Source of the DNA: Antedon mediterranea
Taxonomy: Eukaryota > Echinodermata > Crinoidea > Comatulida > Antedonidae
Length of the DNA stretch: 64,000 nt
Reading direction: 5' to 3'
NCBI RefSeq assembly: GCF_964355755.1
Contig: NC_092672.1
Coordinates: 10,352,501-10,416,500 of the forward strand
Shown here: piece by piece, positions 1 through 12,155 of the stretch
How the letters are laid out: each line of letters opens with the position of its first letter
Numbering within the stretch: the first letter of the stretch is position 1
Position numbers and translations under genes: made by a program
The notes under the pieces: generated by a model
What the model was told of the DNA's origin: nothing
The model's input: the letters and a program-made list of their open reading frames with translations, nothing else
Databases searched by the model: none

Positions 1-119
1 TTTGGGAACAGATCTGTTGTCAGAAGATAGTACGCCTAATGATGAAAGTTCTAGCAGTAGTCGTGAACCGGATACTTTCAGAAAATCAAGAGATTTTTAC
101 AAAGCGTGTATGGATGAAG
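1..119 (+). CDS. M13 peptidase exon a (5' cut by window edge)
   Basis: Reading starts at base 2. After a Ser-rich linker the exon reads [10 protein letters not shown], the conserved Cys-containing start of the M13 ectodomain. The donor GTACGT at 120 splits the next Asp codon after its first base. Confidence 0.9.
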
Positions 120-3100
120 GTACGTAACATGTTTATGCTTTATTATACATGCCATGTATGGGTTAAAGATTCATTCACAGACAATTTTTAATTTAAACGA
201 ATTCTCACAAAGTGCCAGTTTAAATTGTTATAAGTAAATTAAATGAATAAAAAATGATATAGTTTTATTAAAACTGTTATTATTTGAACTATTAGGTATT
301 GTATAAATGTAATATGTATCTGTTTCATAGAACTGTATACATAACTCACTTATATTGTCGAATGTATTAGCATGTAAAAGACGTACACAAAAGAGTTTTC
401 GTTATTTTGAGAAGAGTGAATGGAATCGATTCATTATTCAAAACTGTGACAAGAATGTTTTAATGTTATTATCATGATCATTAGTTTAGTAGGTTAATTC
501 CTCCGTGGTTTATACAAATCCGAATTAGCATACCCATCAATCAAAAGACTAAGAGGTTCGGACCCGACCTCCATATGTTGATTAAAACTTTCGTCGTCAA
601 AAGGATTCTTTAAAACGGTGCCTCGTATCACATATAATCGCAATGTGTTCTTTGCTATTAACTTCTGTGTAGCCAACATGTCAAATAGTTAGGCATTAAT
701 CTTATAAATATTCACCAGTGAGTCTTTAGAATGATACAGCTTTAAGGCGAATTTACACAGATGAGCGGTAACGGTAAGCGAAAACGCGCGAGCTTGTCCA
801 CCCGCCGTAAAACCTTCTTTTGTTCAACTGCGTTTTGTGTAAATGGTAATATCATGGAACTATAATTATAGTTCCATGGTAATATGAAATAACATAGATT
901 CTATATCATTTTGTTTACCGCTTACTGTTTACCGCGCACCGTTACCACCCGTCTGTGTAAATTGCCCATTAGTATTGTATCCGATCTTTGTAGTGTAAAA
1001 TGCAAAAGTGTACGCAGTCACCAGCAGTTTCTATTCCAATGATGAACCTTAATGAATAGGTTATTCTCTATGCTTCATATAAGAAAATCGTATTCAAGAT
1101 AAATTATAATTATTTTTTAGACACCATCGATAAATTGGACGGTGAACCCTTGATTGACCTACTGGAGTACCTCGGAGGATGGCCTGTGCTTGGACCGAGC
1201 CCAGGTGGTATGTGGTCACAACGAGGATACAAATTTGAGACACTCTGGGCAACACTGTCTGGCGAATTTAATAATCGTCATATTATTCATTCATACGTAG
1301 ATTATGACGATAAAAATTCATCCAGGTATATTTTGAAGGTAAGTTCTTTTGCATTTTTAAACTAGGTGGTTTTCCAAAAATTAGTCTATTACGTAATGTA
1401 TGACGGTTCATTCAGTAAGTAAATGTTGCCCAAGTATTGGTTGTAGGCCTACATACGGATTTTTTGTAAGGACATTTAGGATTTACGAGGCCGTATGAAG
1501 GTAGACCTACTATATTCGCATGTACTGGGTTTGGCATTGTTGTCACTACTCTGACTGACTGAACAGTCGATATCCCTATGAATATCTTCAATTATGTTAT
1601 CACATCTGTAACAAATCGTCGAAAACGAATCGACTTTACAGAGCTGGACGACGAATTGGACACATGACGTAATGAATAATTTGCATTCTATTTAATCAGA
1701 TCATTTTAGAAATGTGTATTAATGTCAACATACAATTTATGCTTATCTTACCTGTGTCTTGTTAAGAAATATATTTATTTTTTGTTTAGATTGACCAACC
1801 AAGTTTAGGAATGTCGAGTCGGGAATATTATTTGTCTAGCGAATATGCAGAGGTGAGTATCAATACAGTGAGAAGTCATACGTCAGTTGAAATGCCTTTG
1901 ACAATAATGATGATTACCAAGAAAGCGTCATTGTGCAAGACTGAGGATGATGTTCGTATCATGGAATTCACAAATTTTATATTCAAGATCAAACTTACTT
2001 ACGTTTTAAACTTGTGATGTTAAAACTGCAAAATGGTTTTATCAAAGTCTGCTTTTAGTATGTCTTTTGGTATGTTTTTTAATAACAACAATCAGTAAAC
2101 ATGTAGAAGCTATTATGTTTTAAACAATAAATGATTATGTTTATCTTTTTACTTACATCCAGACAAAAGAAGCTTATTTGAAATATATGACGGATATAGC
2201 ACTTTTGCTTAATGGTAGTCCTATTACTGTGAAAAGCGAAATGGAGGAAGTATTAGAGTTTGAAACCAAATTAGCTAACGTAAGTTCAGATATTTATTAG
2301 TTTATTACCGATAGAAATCAATAATGAATTCACTATGATTTATTCATTAATTAACCAAGACACCGTAAAAGCTCACTAAATACCGTTTCAATCAATCAAT
2401 TATATTAAATGTTATATTATGGATTTTATAAACAAAACTACTTTAGTGTTAATTATGTCAACAAACGACTAAACAATCCTAGGCCTAGCAAGGCTAAAAC
2501 GCCTGGGCTAGGCCTAGCGTAATCCTAACAGGCCTAGCTTAGTAGTTACTAGTAGAAGTAGTAATGTACTAGCTTGGCTGAAAGGCAAAACTTCGACAGA
2601 AAATTGGAACTTATCTAGGCTAATTATGGTTTTTCCAACAATTCCACGTCTTGTAGGGATGTCCCCATTAATTGATCAAAATCCTAAAACGATCTAAAGC
2701 TAATTTAAATGCCTTTTTGAATGAAATTAGTATATATATATCCAAATCGTACACAAAAATCTGCTGCTGTTGCAATATCTCGCGGTGTGGTATTTACAAC
2801 AAACAGAGGCAGGACGACAGGTGGCGCTGTTGTATTTCACTGTAATTTTTGTACTGTATAGGGGATTTTTTTTCATCCGCGAAACGTTTTTTTTTTCGTA
2901 CACAAAAACGTTTAAAAAAGTACTATTAAACGATCGTTTAATAGTGCGTACTATTGCATGCCATGTGACTCACAATCGTCCAATCAAATGATAGGAATGT
3001 ATTTAGGTGTTATATAATAGACCTTATACAATAATAATAATCAATAGGTAGGCCCTACAAAGCCGGAGTGGCGGGTCATTGATATTTAAATAGAATAAAG

Positions 3101-6100
3101 TACTGATCTTAACGAAATGATCATTCCATTCTTTCCTTCAATGTGTTTAGTATATACATTAAACAGAAGCATTTCCTTCAATGTGTATTTCCTTCTATGT
3201 GTTTTGTATACACATTGAAGAGAAGCAAATTAGCAAAATATTCTATCGTATATCTAGTTAACAACGCCTGACGAAGATCTGAGAGACAATGAAGCACTGT
3301 ATAATTTGATGACGTTGGAGGAACTATCTGCGGATGTACCGCTGGTAAGGAAACCATATTATTATTCAAAATAGACTAATAAAACTATGTTTTATATAAT
3401 TTTTCGTTTTATATCACTCTTTGACCAGATTTATCTTGGCCATTCCAGTAACAGTTTGTATTTTTAACCACTTTGTTTCCAATTATAGGCTTACTAATAA
3501 TACTTCTTTGTGTATACGTCATTTTTCTCCATAGATAGACTGGCGCTATTACTTCAATACGGTTACTCCAAAAAGTGTGCAACCAATCACAGATTCGGAA
3601 CCAATTGTTAACCGTAACCCAACATACATGAAAGAAATTTCTCAGTTGGTTGTGGTCGACACGCACCCAAGGTTTGTTCAAAATCGATTGAGGGCGTACT
3701 GTATGTCTATGTTCCTTAAAGATGTATTGCCCCCTGAAAAAAAAAATTTTTTAGCCATTTTAATGTCATATAATAATTATCCACTCTGATTAAAACTGTA
3801 TTTTAAAGGAAATTTTAAGTCAAATTGGCTGCCAGCCAATGGATTTTTAGTTTAATTTAATCATTTATTTTGTCATTTTATAAATGAAAACATTATTTTG
3901 TCCGTTTTTTCTACGGAAGTGATTAACTTTATTATTTATCATGTTATATATTAATATTAAAATCTTAAATCCACGCCTGTAGCCAAGATTTAGGTAGTAC
4001 ATGGCATAGATTTATGGCATACAAAATGAGTTAAAGTTAACTAAACTAATGTAGCAACAATACTACGCAACAATATTGGTTAATATAATCCTATTGACAC
4101 AATTAATATAGGCCTAAAACAACGACTATCAGCTAAATTCATTCGTACTTTTATTTACAAATCTCTGGCTTGTTTTACATAGTGTTCACAGAGCTCAGCC
4201 GTATTCGTAACCAACCCAGTTTTCTCTCAATTTATGCCCGTCGTTTATGTATTAATTACGTCATTCATTAATATTATTCAAGCATGACGGATTGTAACAC
4301 GCCATCACAGAACCAAGATTAAATTATATTTATCATTTTTTTGTGAATGTAGTGTTGTTGTTAATTATTTGATGTGGAGAATTATTATGAATCGAGTTAG
4401 TAATCTGGGAGAACGATTCCGCCATGTTAGGCAACAGTATTATAAGGTACGTTTATCATTGATTGTTTTAAACAAATTTTAAAAAAACGTGTAGGCTTAT
4501 TATTAGAGGCCATAAATAGATATAGTTAAATAATTAGACATACTGTGATTTCTTAATAAGTATAACCAATGTTCTTAATATTAAATGATAAGCTGTAGCT
4601 TGATTGGTTAACAACTTTGCCTTCCAAGGGTCAAGGTTCAATCATACCAATGTTGTAACTCAGGAATCTTTCTACTCAACCCACAGGTTTTATATGGTGC
4701 AAGTGCAGAGGGCGCTCGATTCAGAACATGTTCAGACTACATTAATGGAATTTTAGACTTTGCTGTCGGCAGGATGTATGTTGATAAAACCTTTACAGGG
4801 GACAGTAAAGAAAATGTAAGCGCGAACCATTGCTCATTCATTTCTTCTTTCATGTATTCATCAACACATTCACTCAATATTTCATTCATCCAAAGCCTAC
4901 CTTTATTTTGTTGTTAGTTTAATGAATTTATTTCGACAAACTGATCAAATAGAAAAAAAATTAAGGCAAATTAAATCTAAACATAATACTGAAAAGTGGC
5001 AGGAAAAATGTGAATAATAAATTAACACAACAATGTATTACCCTTTCCTGCAAAAAGGAAATACTTGTAACACCTGCTCATTTGCATAAATGGTGGCGGT
5101 TGGCGCTTCGTAAGCAATCATCAGTTATAACGTTTTCGTGTACGTAGAACTAACTGGAAATGAGAATCATTCTCACTTATGTGATGATATGCACTTTTTA
5201 GCATTTCTTTAATATAGCTTGTATGTTTATCTATTCATTTTAATTAATATAACATTTGATTTAATATTCCGTAGATGGTAGACATGATAGGTCGATTGCG
5301 TAAATCGTTTATAGATATGTTAAAGGACAATGAATGGATGGACGAACCTACAAAACTAGTTGCAGCCGAAAAGGTAATTCGTTGTAAAGACAACGTTTTT
5401 TTATATATTGTATTTTCAAAAAATATTCATTATTTAATAATGAATATTTCATTTTACAAGTTAAATGGAAAAATTGTTTCCATGAGTTTAACGATGCGGA
5501 ACCAAGTTAAATAAACTCGGTTTACTAATTTGCAAATTATTTTGTTTGCAGTATATACAATATGATGTTTCCACTGTTCTAAATCACTTTAGAATTACTT
5601 CTCTTTTCTGGTTGAATGTTCTCATTAATAAAAACAAAAATCATTTACCAAGATAGTTGATTTTATATTTTACAGTGCAACGCTATGTACGACCAAGTTG
5701 GCTACCCTGATTGGATAAAAGACGATGCACTTCTTGATAAAGAATATATTAACGTAGGTAACCTTAGTAACTTCAATCAAGCCAATCATTTATTAGTATT
5801 CATTTGACTTGATTTGCCTCTTCTAAAATGAGCCTATATTTCATTCATTCAAATTTTTCTCGGCAATTTATTGTATGCCCTTACACAAATAGCAAGTAAA
5901 GCTTGGTTCCTACAACGCAAGGCAAATGGGAGACACAATACAATACAATACAGTACAATAGTTTTCCAATCGCAATCAGACAGTTCGGAGTGTCCATCAC
6001 TGTGATTGGTCAAATCACAGTGATCACTGCGCCTAAGTCCTTACGTCCAAGTGGGACCCAAGATTTAAAAAACCCCAAATTAGATTTACAAGGTAGTAAG

Positions 6101-9100
6101 AAAGTATATTGGTAATCATTTACAATTCTTTCTCTAATTTACTTAGATTGACTTTGATGATATGAACTACTTTACAAATGTTTTGTCATACCTAAATTGG
6201 ACTTCCCAAGAAACGTATGGATACCTGCGGAAAGAAGTCGACAAAAATGAGTAAGTAGTTAGCATTGCTATTAACTTCAAATCACTTTAACTTAGTAACT
6301 ACTAACATTTATTTAAATTAATTACAAAATGATTTCAGAAAAATAAAATCTCACTCATGGCAGTGAGTATTAAAATTATTTCGGAATTATAAAAACGAAC
6401 GCTGATCAGTTTAAGTTAAGATTACGTTACACAAAACAATACAAAACAATTAATGATTATTGTGTATGGGTTGAATGGTGAGAATATACAATTTAACAAC
6501 GATTTGGTTCGTAACGATCAAATATCTTTATTCGTTGCTGTTTTCGTTGATGATTTCAAAATCAATACCTTATAGCATATTCATTAATTTTTTTTTTCAT
6601 CAGATGGAGTATAGGCCCTGCGGTGGTTAATGCATTCTACAACTCCCAAAGGAACAAAATCGGTAAATTTTTGTATGATGATGTTGGAAATAAAATATTA
6701 AATATTAAAATATTGTTATTATTGTGTTGTTCTATTAATATTGTTTTTTTCATTATTATTATTATTGTTTGTTTGTTATTGTAGTTTTTCCAGCTGGTAT
6801 TCTCCAACCACCATTTTATAACAACAAATCGCCATGGTATGTAACATGTTGGGTTTTTTTATCTAACCCTATTTATCACTTTATAAAATTGCTCTTTTCT
6901 GTTGTCAGATATTTGCTCGAGCATTATATTCTCATAATTTATATAATATTTATTTCGATTTCTTACAAGTTCTCTATATTACACAAAGTTGGATAGGTAT
7001 TTTTAGTTGTGAAGCTACGAAATATTACAATAAAATAATCTTTATTTGAATTTTGAATATTCATTATTTTTATACAATTCAAGGTATCTGAACTACGGTG
7101 GTATTGGTGCAGTTATTGGTCATGAAATTACTCATGGATTTGACGACAGAGGTAAGAATTTATTTCTCGTAATTAAAAATTAAGAAATGTCTACAAATGT
7201 GCTAAATTATTATTATTATTACTAGATGGTACGCTCGCTTCGCTCGCGTACCATCTAGGTCGTGCCCACAGATGGTTCTCGAATACACAGTAATTTCAGC
7301 GTAACAAAACTGGCGATTTCAAATGTACGTACCGCAGGACTATAGGCCTATACATTGTCGTTTACAGAAACGAATAAATAGACACGATGATTTATGTAGT
7401 CAACTAAAATTAGCACCCTGGGAATTACTTCCGAAGGAGAAACTTATCACAAAATGAGTCCAAGTTTTTGATTTGGACTCATTTAAAGAAACCCAATTTG
7501 TGTTTTGTATGTAACATTAGGGTTGAGGGATGGGAAAGCGGATAGGTACAAAGAGGAACAATTTTTAAATATATTCTTTATCCACTCAGTAACGAAATAT
7601 TTTTTTCATGTTTTATAGGCCTATAAATAATATACCTCTAAATACAGTAAAACATTTGCGATTTAATACTTTTTTTATTTTATTTATTTATTTATTTCTT
7701 TTAAATATTCATTGTACACTAATTTTCCCCGTGTATGGCAAGAGATTCCTAATTATATTAAAGAACATTCTTTATTTAGTTTAGTTAAAACTGTCCCTGT
7801 CATAATCGATTGAAATATTAAAGTACCATGTCACGATACACCACTACGACGTTTATATTTGGTAATTATTAATTAATACAAACGTTGAGAAAGAACTGTC
7901 AGTATAAAGTTTATTTGTATATAATAATGTGTTTATATATCTAACAGTAGAGCCTATCCACAATCTCGCAAGTTTATTCTCAAAGGGCCCATATATTTAC
8001 CTACCGTATGTGTTAAACCAAGGGCTCATAAATTTACCTACAGTACTTGTGTTAAACCAAACTCTGGCAGACTGAGAGATTGGGATGACTGTTCCATTCA
8101 TCGCAAATCAATAGATTTGTATAATCGTATATTAAATCTATCAAAATAGTATTTTTTAAAGAAAATCGGCCTGTCTTCAACATTATGATGGTGTACTCTA
8201 GCTGTTCAACCGGTTTTCAGCTATTAAAAACAATTATCGTAGGAGGAGATAGGAAAATGCGAAGCCTCCTCGCATTTTTGTGGCGGGTATTTTTCAAGAT
8301 GGACATCCATTATACAGTGTATACCACGGTCGGAAAACACCCCTATTTGGGGCAAATCTTGGAACCTAAATTCGTTTTAACCGTCAATAACTTATTATCT
8401 AACTTAATTTAATTAGTAAACAGGGTTACATCAGGTGGTTAAAATCAGTACCGAAAGTACGAACCAACTTTATATACCATCGAGTAAAAATTATAGAAGT
8501 AAGGCGCGATTTACCGAATTTTGCCCTTACGTAAATTTATATATAGATTACATTTTACAGAATATACTAAAATAATGTTGGCATATGTTTGATCCAAGGT
8601 AAAAGCATTGCTTTGGATTTGTTCTGTTGTGAAAAGAAAACGATTCAATTCAATTCAATTTAACATCAACATTTTATTTCTTCCACAATAAAATAACAAC
8701 AAATATCCAATAAAAATTATAAAATGAAGGAAGAGGGCAAAACTAAAAAAGTAACACCAGAAAAACAGAAATTCGATTAATCAAAAGACCTTGTGGCGAG
8801 CAAGCCCTAAATGAATGATATAAATAAAAATTACAAATTCATTAACGTACACAAACACACAGACAGGACAGGGAAAGAAAAAATCCCCCAAAAAAGGAAC
8901 AAACGATCATGTGATATAAAAGCTGAGGATGGTATAAAAACATTTTATAAATCATATTTTGACAAAATAAATTGTTTGGCTTTACGAGCTAAAGGTTCAA
9001 CCTGAACAAATTACTGTATATACTTGCTAAAATACTGACCGTAGACCCACATTTCTGGCATAATTCTCAATAATAATAATAAAACAATTACCGTACTGTA

Positions 9101-10757
9101 ACGCACAAGAAGGCTCTCAATGCACTGTAGTTATATTGTACATCAGAAACATGTAAAACGTCGAGTACAGTAATAGTGATACCAATTAAAAACTCACTTG
9201 TCTTTAAATATTTCTTCTGTAGGTCGCCAATATGATAAAGAAGGTAACCTGGTGCAGTGGTGGACAGATAATTCCATTGAAAAGTTTACAGAAAAAAAGC
9301 AATGCATAGTTGATCAATATGATAATTACGTCATGCCAGAAAACGACATGAATGTAGGTAACAATATTTTATTAGGACAAGTTAATAAGGAAAATCATTA
9401 TTCGCTCATTAGGTTTAAACAATGCAGATACAGTGGCTTCTAAATATATTAGTACAATTAATTTTGTTTGCTTATTTTTAGTTAAATGGTATACAGACCC
9501 AAGGAGAAAATATCGCAGACAATGGCGGATTAGTTGAATCATACAAGGTAAGTTATAAAATGCCTTTTACCTCCAATGATAACGTTTGTCAAAAGTGAGA
9601 CGATGGAGTGTGTCTACCTTCTGTCGATGTTACGGGCAAACAGCCTACATATGGTGTTTTAATGGAACGTTCATAACTCGCCACCAGCTCTCTCCACAAT
9701 CAGTATAGTGTACTTAGGCCTACTTACTTGGATACCTGGTAACTGACCATTCATCCCTTAGGATGTAGAGTCTTTATCTTTTCTTTAGTTCACAATAGGT
9801 ACTGAGATGATACTCTTAATATCAAGCAAATTTCAAATCCACGTTGTAAATACAAATATATAAAGAAAGGCCCAATAAGACTTTATATATTTTGTTTCTT
9901 CAGGCTTACAGAAGTTTTGTTGATAGTCGAGAAAAAGCAGAACCTCTACTACCTGGTCTCAACTATACACAGGATCAACTATTCTTTATTAACTATGCAC
10001 AAGTAAGTTCGAATAAATCTTATCTTGGAATTAGTGAAAACCCCAAAAGCAGAAATAGCACCGAAGACTCATTTCATTCCTACTTCCTACAATATTCAAC
10101 ATCTGCAATACAATTTTAAAATAAAATCTGATGTAAAATAATAAAGAGAACAAAGAGATAATATGAAAAAGTGTATTTTTTTTTTTTTTTTTTTTTGTAG
10201 TTTTTTTCATTTATAGTATTTTTTATACCGCCCTGTTCCTTTTATTTTGCATGTGTTTTAATACGTATCTATTTGTGGTTTTTTATGTGTATTTGTATTT
10301 AATTATTTGTTTATTTGTATTTTATATGCATTAAACAGCGTCCAATTACAGAATTTATTTTTTTTTTATTTGTTTTGTTATATTTTTTATATAAATGTGT
10401 ACCTTCTTCTTTTTAGGTATGGTGTAGTGCTTTCCGACCGGAAGGTGCTACTGCTCAAATTCTTACTGGACCTCATAGTCCTGGGCGATTCAGGTATGTT
10501 TAAACTATTCCAAGTTTTACCTCAGCCGTTTACTTTTGTGTTGTATAAACGTTCGAAGTATACACATTTCTAAAACAAAGCAAATCATCATTAAGTAACA
10601 GACAATTGAAATACTACAATGTTGCTATTTCATACATTTATGTACATTTATTTTTATATTTAGAGCAATTGGTGCAACTCGCAACAGTGAAGGTTTTGCC
10701 AAAGCGTTCAACTGTCCAAAGCCCACTGGTTCTGAAAAGCGGTGTAAAGTTTGGTAA
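1..10757 (+). CDS. M13 zinc metallopeptidase, neprilysin/endothelin-converting-enzyme-like (19 exons, 5' partial)
   Basis: Nineteen exons join in frame into 629 residues ending at TAA (10755-10757): 1-119, 1121-1338, 1790-1852, 2163-2279, 3258-3344, 3535-3671, 4353-4446, 4687-4815, 5275-5373, 5676-5753, 6147-6250, 6604-6662, 6785-6836, 7084-7151, 9223-9353, 9482-9547, 9904-10002, 10417-10493, 10664-10757. Every junction is GT..AG. Visible M13 hallmarks, in order, are [10 protein letters not shown] (substrate backbone binding), [11 protein letters not shown], the zinc motif [14 protein letters not shown] (third zinc ligand Glu), [21 protein letters not shown] and the C-terminal CKVW. Family members are type II membrane ectoenzymes of about 750-770 residues that trim small peptides. 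About 120 residues with the cytoplasmic tail and anchor therefore lie left of the window. Neprilysin and ECE features are mixed, so the subfamily is not fixed. All catalytic residues I checked are intact. Confidence 0.96.
743..967. mobile_element. MITE (family C) with TIRs and a central palindrome
   Basis: The ends are inverted copies over about 30 bases (left 746-780, right 936-967, sharing AATTTACACAGA and GGTAACGGT cores). The centre at 853-878 is a perfect 26-bp palindrome. There is no coding capacity. It lies in the first intron of the M13 gene within the window. Confidence 0.75.
1121..1338 (+). CDS. M13 peptidase exon b
   Basis: It encodes the [16 protein letters not shown] segment typical of the M13 N-terminal lobe. 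The acceptor is TTTTTTAG and the donor GTAAGT; it ends in phase 0. An in-exon GGTATA at 1325 could act as an earlier donor, but using it would break the frame into the next exon. Confidence 0.92.
1790..1852 (+). CDS. M13 peptidase exon c
   Basis: Twenty-one codons containing [11 protein letters not shown], which matches the family motif GLPSRDYYL. The donor is GTGAGT; phase 0 on both sides. Confidence 0.92.
2163..2279 (+). CDS. M13 peptidase exon d
   Basis: Thirty-nine codons ending [10 protein letters not shown], the helix before the variable linker of M13 enzymes. Phase 0 on both sides, with donor GTAAGT. Confidence 0.9.
2922..2945. repeat. Perfect 24-bp palindrome
   Basis: Each half, ACTATTAAACGA, is followed directly by its reverse complement. 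It lies in an intron of the M13 gene next to a poly-T tract and may be the centre of a decayed foldback element. Confidence 0.7.
3258..3344 (+). CDS. M13 peptidase exon e
   Basis: Twenty-nine codons covering [16 protein letters not shown], matching the YHKVTAAEL helix region of ECE. The acceptor TATCTAG is weak in pyrimidines, but the frame fits at both ends. Confidence 0.88.
3535..3671 (+). CDS. M13 peptidase exon f
   Basis: It starts [10 protein letters not shown] and contains [16 protein letters not shown], both conserved blocks. The donor GTTTGT at 3672 is weak but is the one that keeps frame with exon g (AG plus T gives Ser). Confidence 0.87.
4353..4446 (+). CDS. M13 peptidase exon g
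   Basis: It encodes [12 protein letters not shown], equivalent to NYMIWNLV in ECE, then a basic helix [11 protein letters not shown]. Donor GTACGT. Confidence 0.9.
4687..4815 (+). CDS. M13 peptidase exon h
   Basis: Forty-three codons starting VLYG, with the conserved Cys ([10 protein letters not shown]) and the [17 protein letters not shown] segment. Phase 0 on both sides. Confidence 0.93.
5275..5373 (+). CDS. M13 peptidase exon i
   Basis: Thirty-three codons with [15 protein letters not shown], the well conserved WMDEETRKKAxEK helix of the family. Confidence 0.94.
5676..5753 (+). CDS. M13 peptidase exon j
   Basis: Twenty-six codons. [10 protein letters not shown] matches the IGYPNFI/IGHPDYI block. 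Acceptor TTTTACAG. Confidence 0.94.
6147..6250 (+). CDS. M13 peptidase exon k
   Basis: It covers [13 protein letters not shown] and the helix YLRKEVDKN. It ends with GA of a split Glu codon; donor GTAAGT. Confidence 0.92.
6604..6662 (+). CDS. M13 peptidase exon l (VNAFY motif)
   Basis: It encodes [19 protein letters not shown]. The Asn-Ala pair of VNAFY contacts the substrate backbone in M13 enzymes. The acceptor is preceded by a T-rich tract. Confidence 0.95.
6785..6836 (+). CDS. M13 peptidase exon m
   Basis: Short 52-base exon for [18 protein letters not shown], among the most conserved M13 segments. Both ends split codons and join correctly. Confidence 0.95.
7084..7151 (+). CDS. M13 peptidase exon n (HEITH zinc site)
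   Basis: It encodes [17 protein letters not shown] followed by GFDDR. The codons at 7121-7135 give HEITH, with the two His zinc ligands and the catalytic Glu. Confidence 0.96.
7222..7258. repeat. Hairpin, 13-bp stem
   Basis: CTAGATGGTACGC pairs perfectly with its inverted copy across an 11-base CG-rich loop. It follows a short ATT microsatellite, as seen at ends of some non-autonomous elements. Confidence 0.65.
8254..8278. repeat. Hairpin, 9-bp stem
   Basis: AAAATGCGA and TCGCATTTT pair across a 7-base loop. No Helitron-type CTRR end follows it. Confidence 0.5.
9223..9353 (+). CDS. M13 peptidase exon o
   Basis: It encodes [18 protein letters not shown] and the Cys-containing [12 protein letters not shown] block. 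Acceptor CTTCTGTAG. Confidence 0.95.
9482..9547 (+). CDS. M13 peptidase exon p (ENIAD zinc ligand)
   Basis: Twenty-two codons, [16 protein letters not shown] onward. Glu at 9506-9508 is the third zinc ligand. The Asp of ENIAD supports the active-site His. Confidence 0.96.
9904..10002 (+). CDS. M13 peptidase exon q
   Basis: Thirty-three codons with [19 protein letters not shown], nearly identical in wording to neprilysin. Phase 0 on both sides. Confidence 0.95.
10417..10493 (+). CDS. M13 peptidase exon r
   Basis: It starts [10 protein letters not shown] and ends HSPGRF. It includes the conserved Cys and the Arg after HSP. Donor GTATGT splits an Arg codon. Confidence 0.95.
10664..10757 (+). 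CDS. M13 peptidase terminal exon
   Basis: It encodes the C-terminal Cys-rich tail ending KRCKVW and TAA. The family almost always ends CxVW, which fixes the stop. Confidence 0.96.
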
Positions 10758-10821
10758 AGTACATGGCATACCTAAACAAATGAAATTGTTTTAGGAAGCC
10801 ATGTAAAAAACAACAAATATC

Positions 10822-10827
10822 AATAAA
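10822..10827 (+). promoter_or_regulatory. Polyadenylation signal AATAAA for the M13 gene
   Basis: A canonical hexamer about 65 bases after the stop codon. It implies a short 3' UTR if used. Confidence 0.5.
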
Positions 10828-12057
10828 CATGACTTGATTTCAAATTTAAATCATTTTGTCACAAGTTTTAAAAGAAATGTGTAAATAGCAATGTCTGTGA
10901 ATTATTCAGTTTGGTACTGTTTAATTTAGTCTTGAGGATATGATGTATCAATAGGATTGGACAAAATTGCAGTAACAGTATACCCCTATAATGGACATAT
11001 TTCACCATAATTGGTAGTAGCAGTCTGGCCAGCTTGATTCTAGTGTGACTATTGTTATAAACTTTTTTCAGCAATTTGCCTATTGATTTATAGATATCAA
11101 TCACTATAAAGTAGTTATAACCATCGTGTTATAATCAGAATATGCAGAAAATGGCACTGTTTCCACAATGTGACGCAAACAATCACATTGCAATCAAATC
11201 AATTAGCAATAACAGTGATATTTGAAATGTATTAAACGAATAAGTACAGTACCTACAATTTCAATACAACTTTACAAAGGTTGGAAGATTTTTTAACCAA
11301 TCGAACCAAACTAAAACTATTAGTAGGCCTATCATAAAATTGATTGTGTTTAGGGCATAAAAACTGCAACATTTAATATTATTAAATAATGTTGGTGCTA
11401 AACGTTTAAATGGTAGGCCTACCTTAGGTATTTAATTTGCTATTTTACAGAAATATTAATATTATTTTTCAAACTACATTCTGAATCATAATAGCATACC
11501 TGATTTTCAATGTTCAGAGAGAAAGTTGTTACCAGGCCTATGATAATGGATAGAGATAGATTCGTCTTTTTTGCTTGGGTTTCATCGTCGTGCTTCAAGT
11601 TGAACTTTGACCGGATGTGATTTCATTTCGTACTACGGTACTCTACAACTGTTACAGTGACGTGCTTGGTCATACAAACAAGACTGATTGAAAACGACAC
11701 TAAAATAGACTAATTTAAAACTTTGTATGGATGATTTTTCTGCAACAGTTAAATTCCAACTAGTTGTAGCATTGAAAAACGTTTTAAAAGTAGCATTAGA
11801 AAATGTGTAACCATAATGTATATATTTATAAATGAAATGTTTGTAAAATTTTAAACAAAACACTATGATAATAGGCTTATCTGCATGAATTACTTTTTAA
11901 CAATTACTATACCAATATTAATGTTTTCTTGATATTTACGTATATAAATTAAATATTGATGTAAGGAAAGTGTTTTAAATAATGATTTCATATAATACAG
12001 AATATCTCCGACAAACAACATTTTGGCAATGTCACTGTGTTAAAAGATAACTTGTTG

Positions 12058-12155
12058 TGTGTTGGTACAGCGCGCGCACGGAAATATCCACGATTTTAGA
12101 TTTTAGTGTGTTGGTACAGCGCGCGCACGGAAATATCCACGATTTTAGATTTTAG
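12058..12155. repeat. Tandem duplication of a 49-bp unit
   Basis: Two identical adjacent copies (12058-12106 and 12107-12155), each with a CGCGCGCACGG core. The identity implies a recent duplication or a slippage allele. Confidence 0.9.

Larger units (their letters stand above)
7152..9222 (+). other. M13 peptidase large intron with repeat debris
   Basis: At 2.07 kb this is the longest intron of the gene. It carries a hairpin at 7222-7258, a second hairpin at 8254-8278, and from about 8640 to 9000 an A-rich stretch that starts with repeated CAATT pentamers. That stretch looks like the reversed 3' end of a retroposon, but no reverse-transcriptase reading frame is visible. Confidence 0.6.

Noticed and set aside
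8811-9005. 64-codon lysine-rich frame in an M13 intron.
   Set aside because: It lies in A-rich retroposon-like sequence with no domain.
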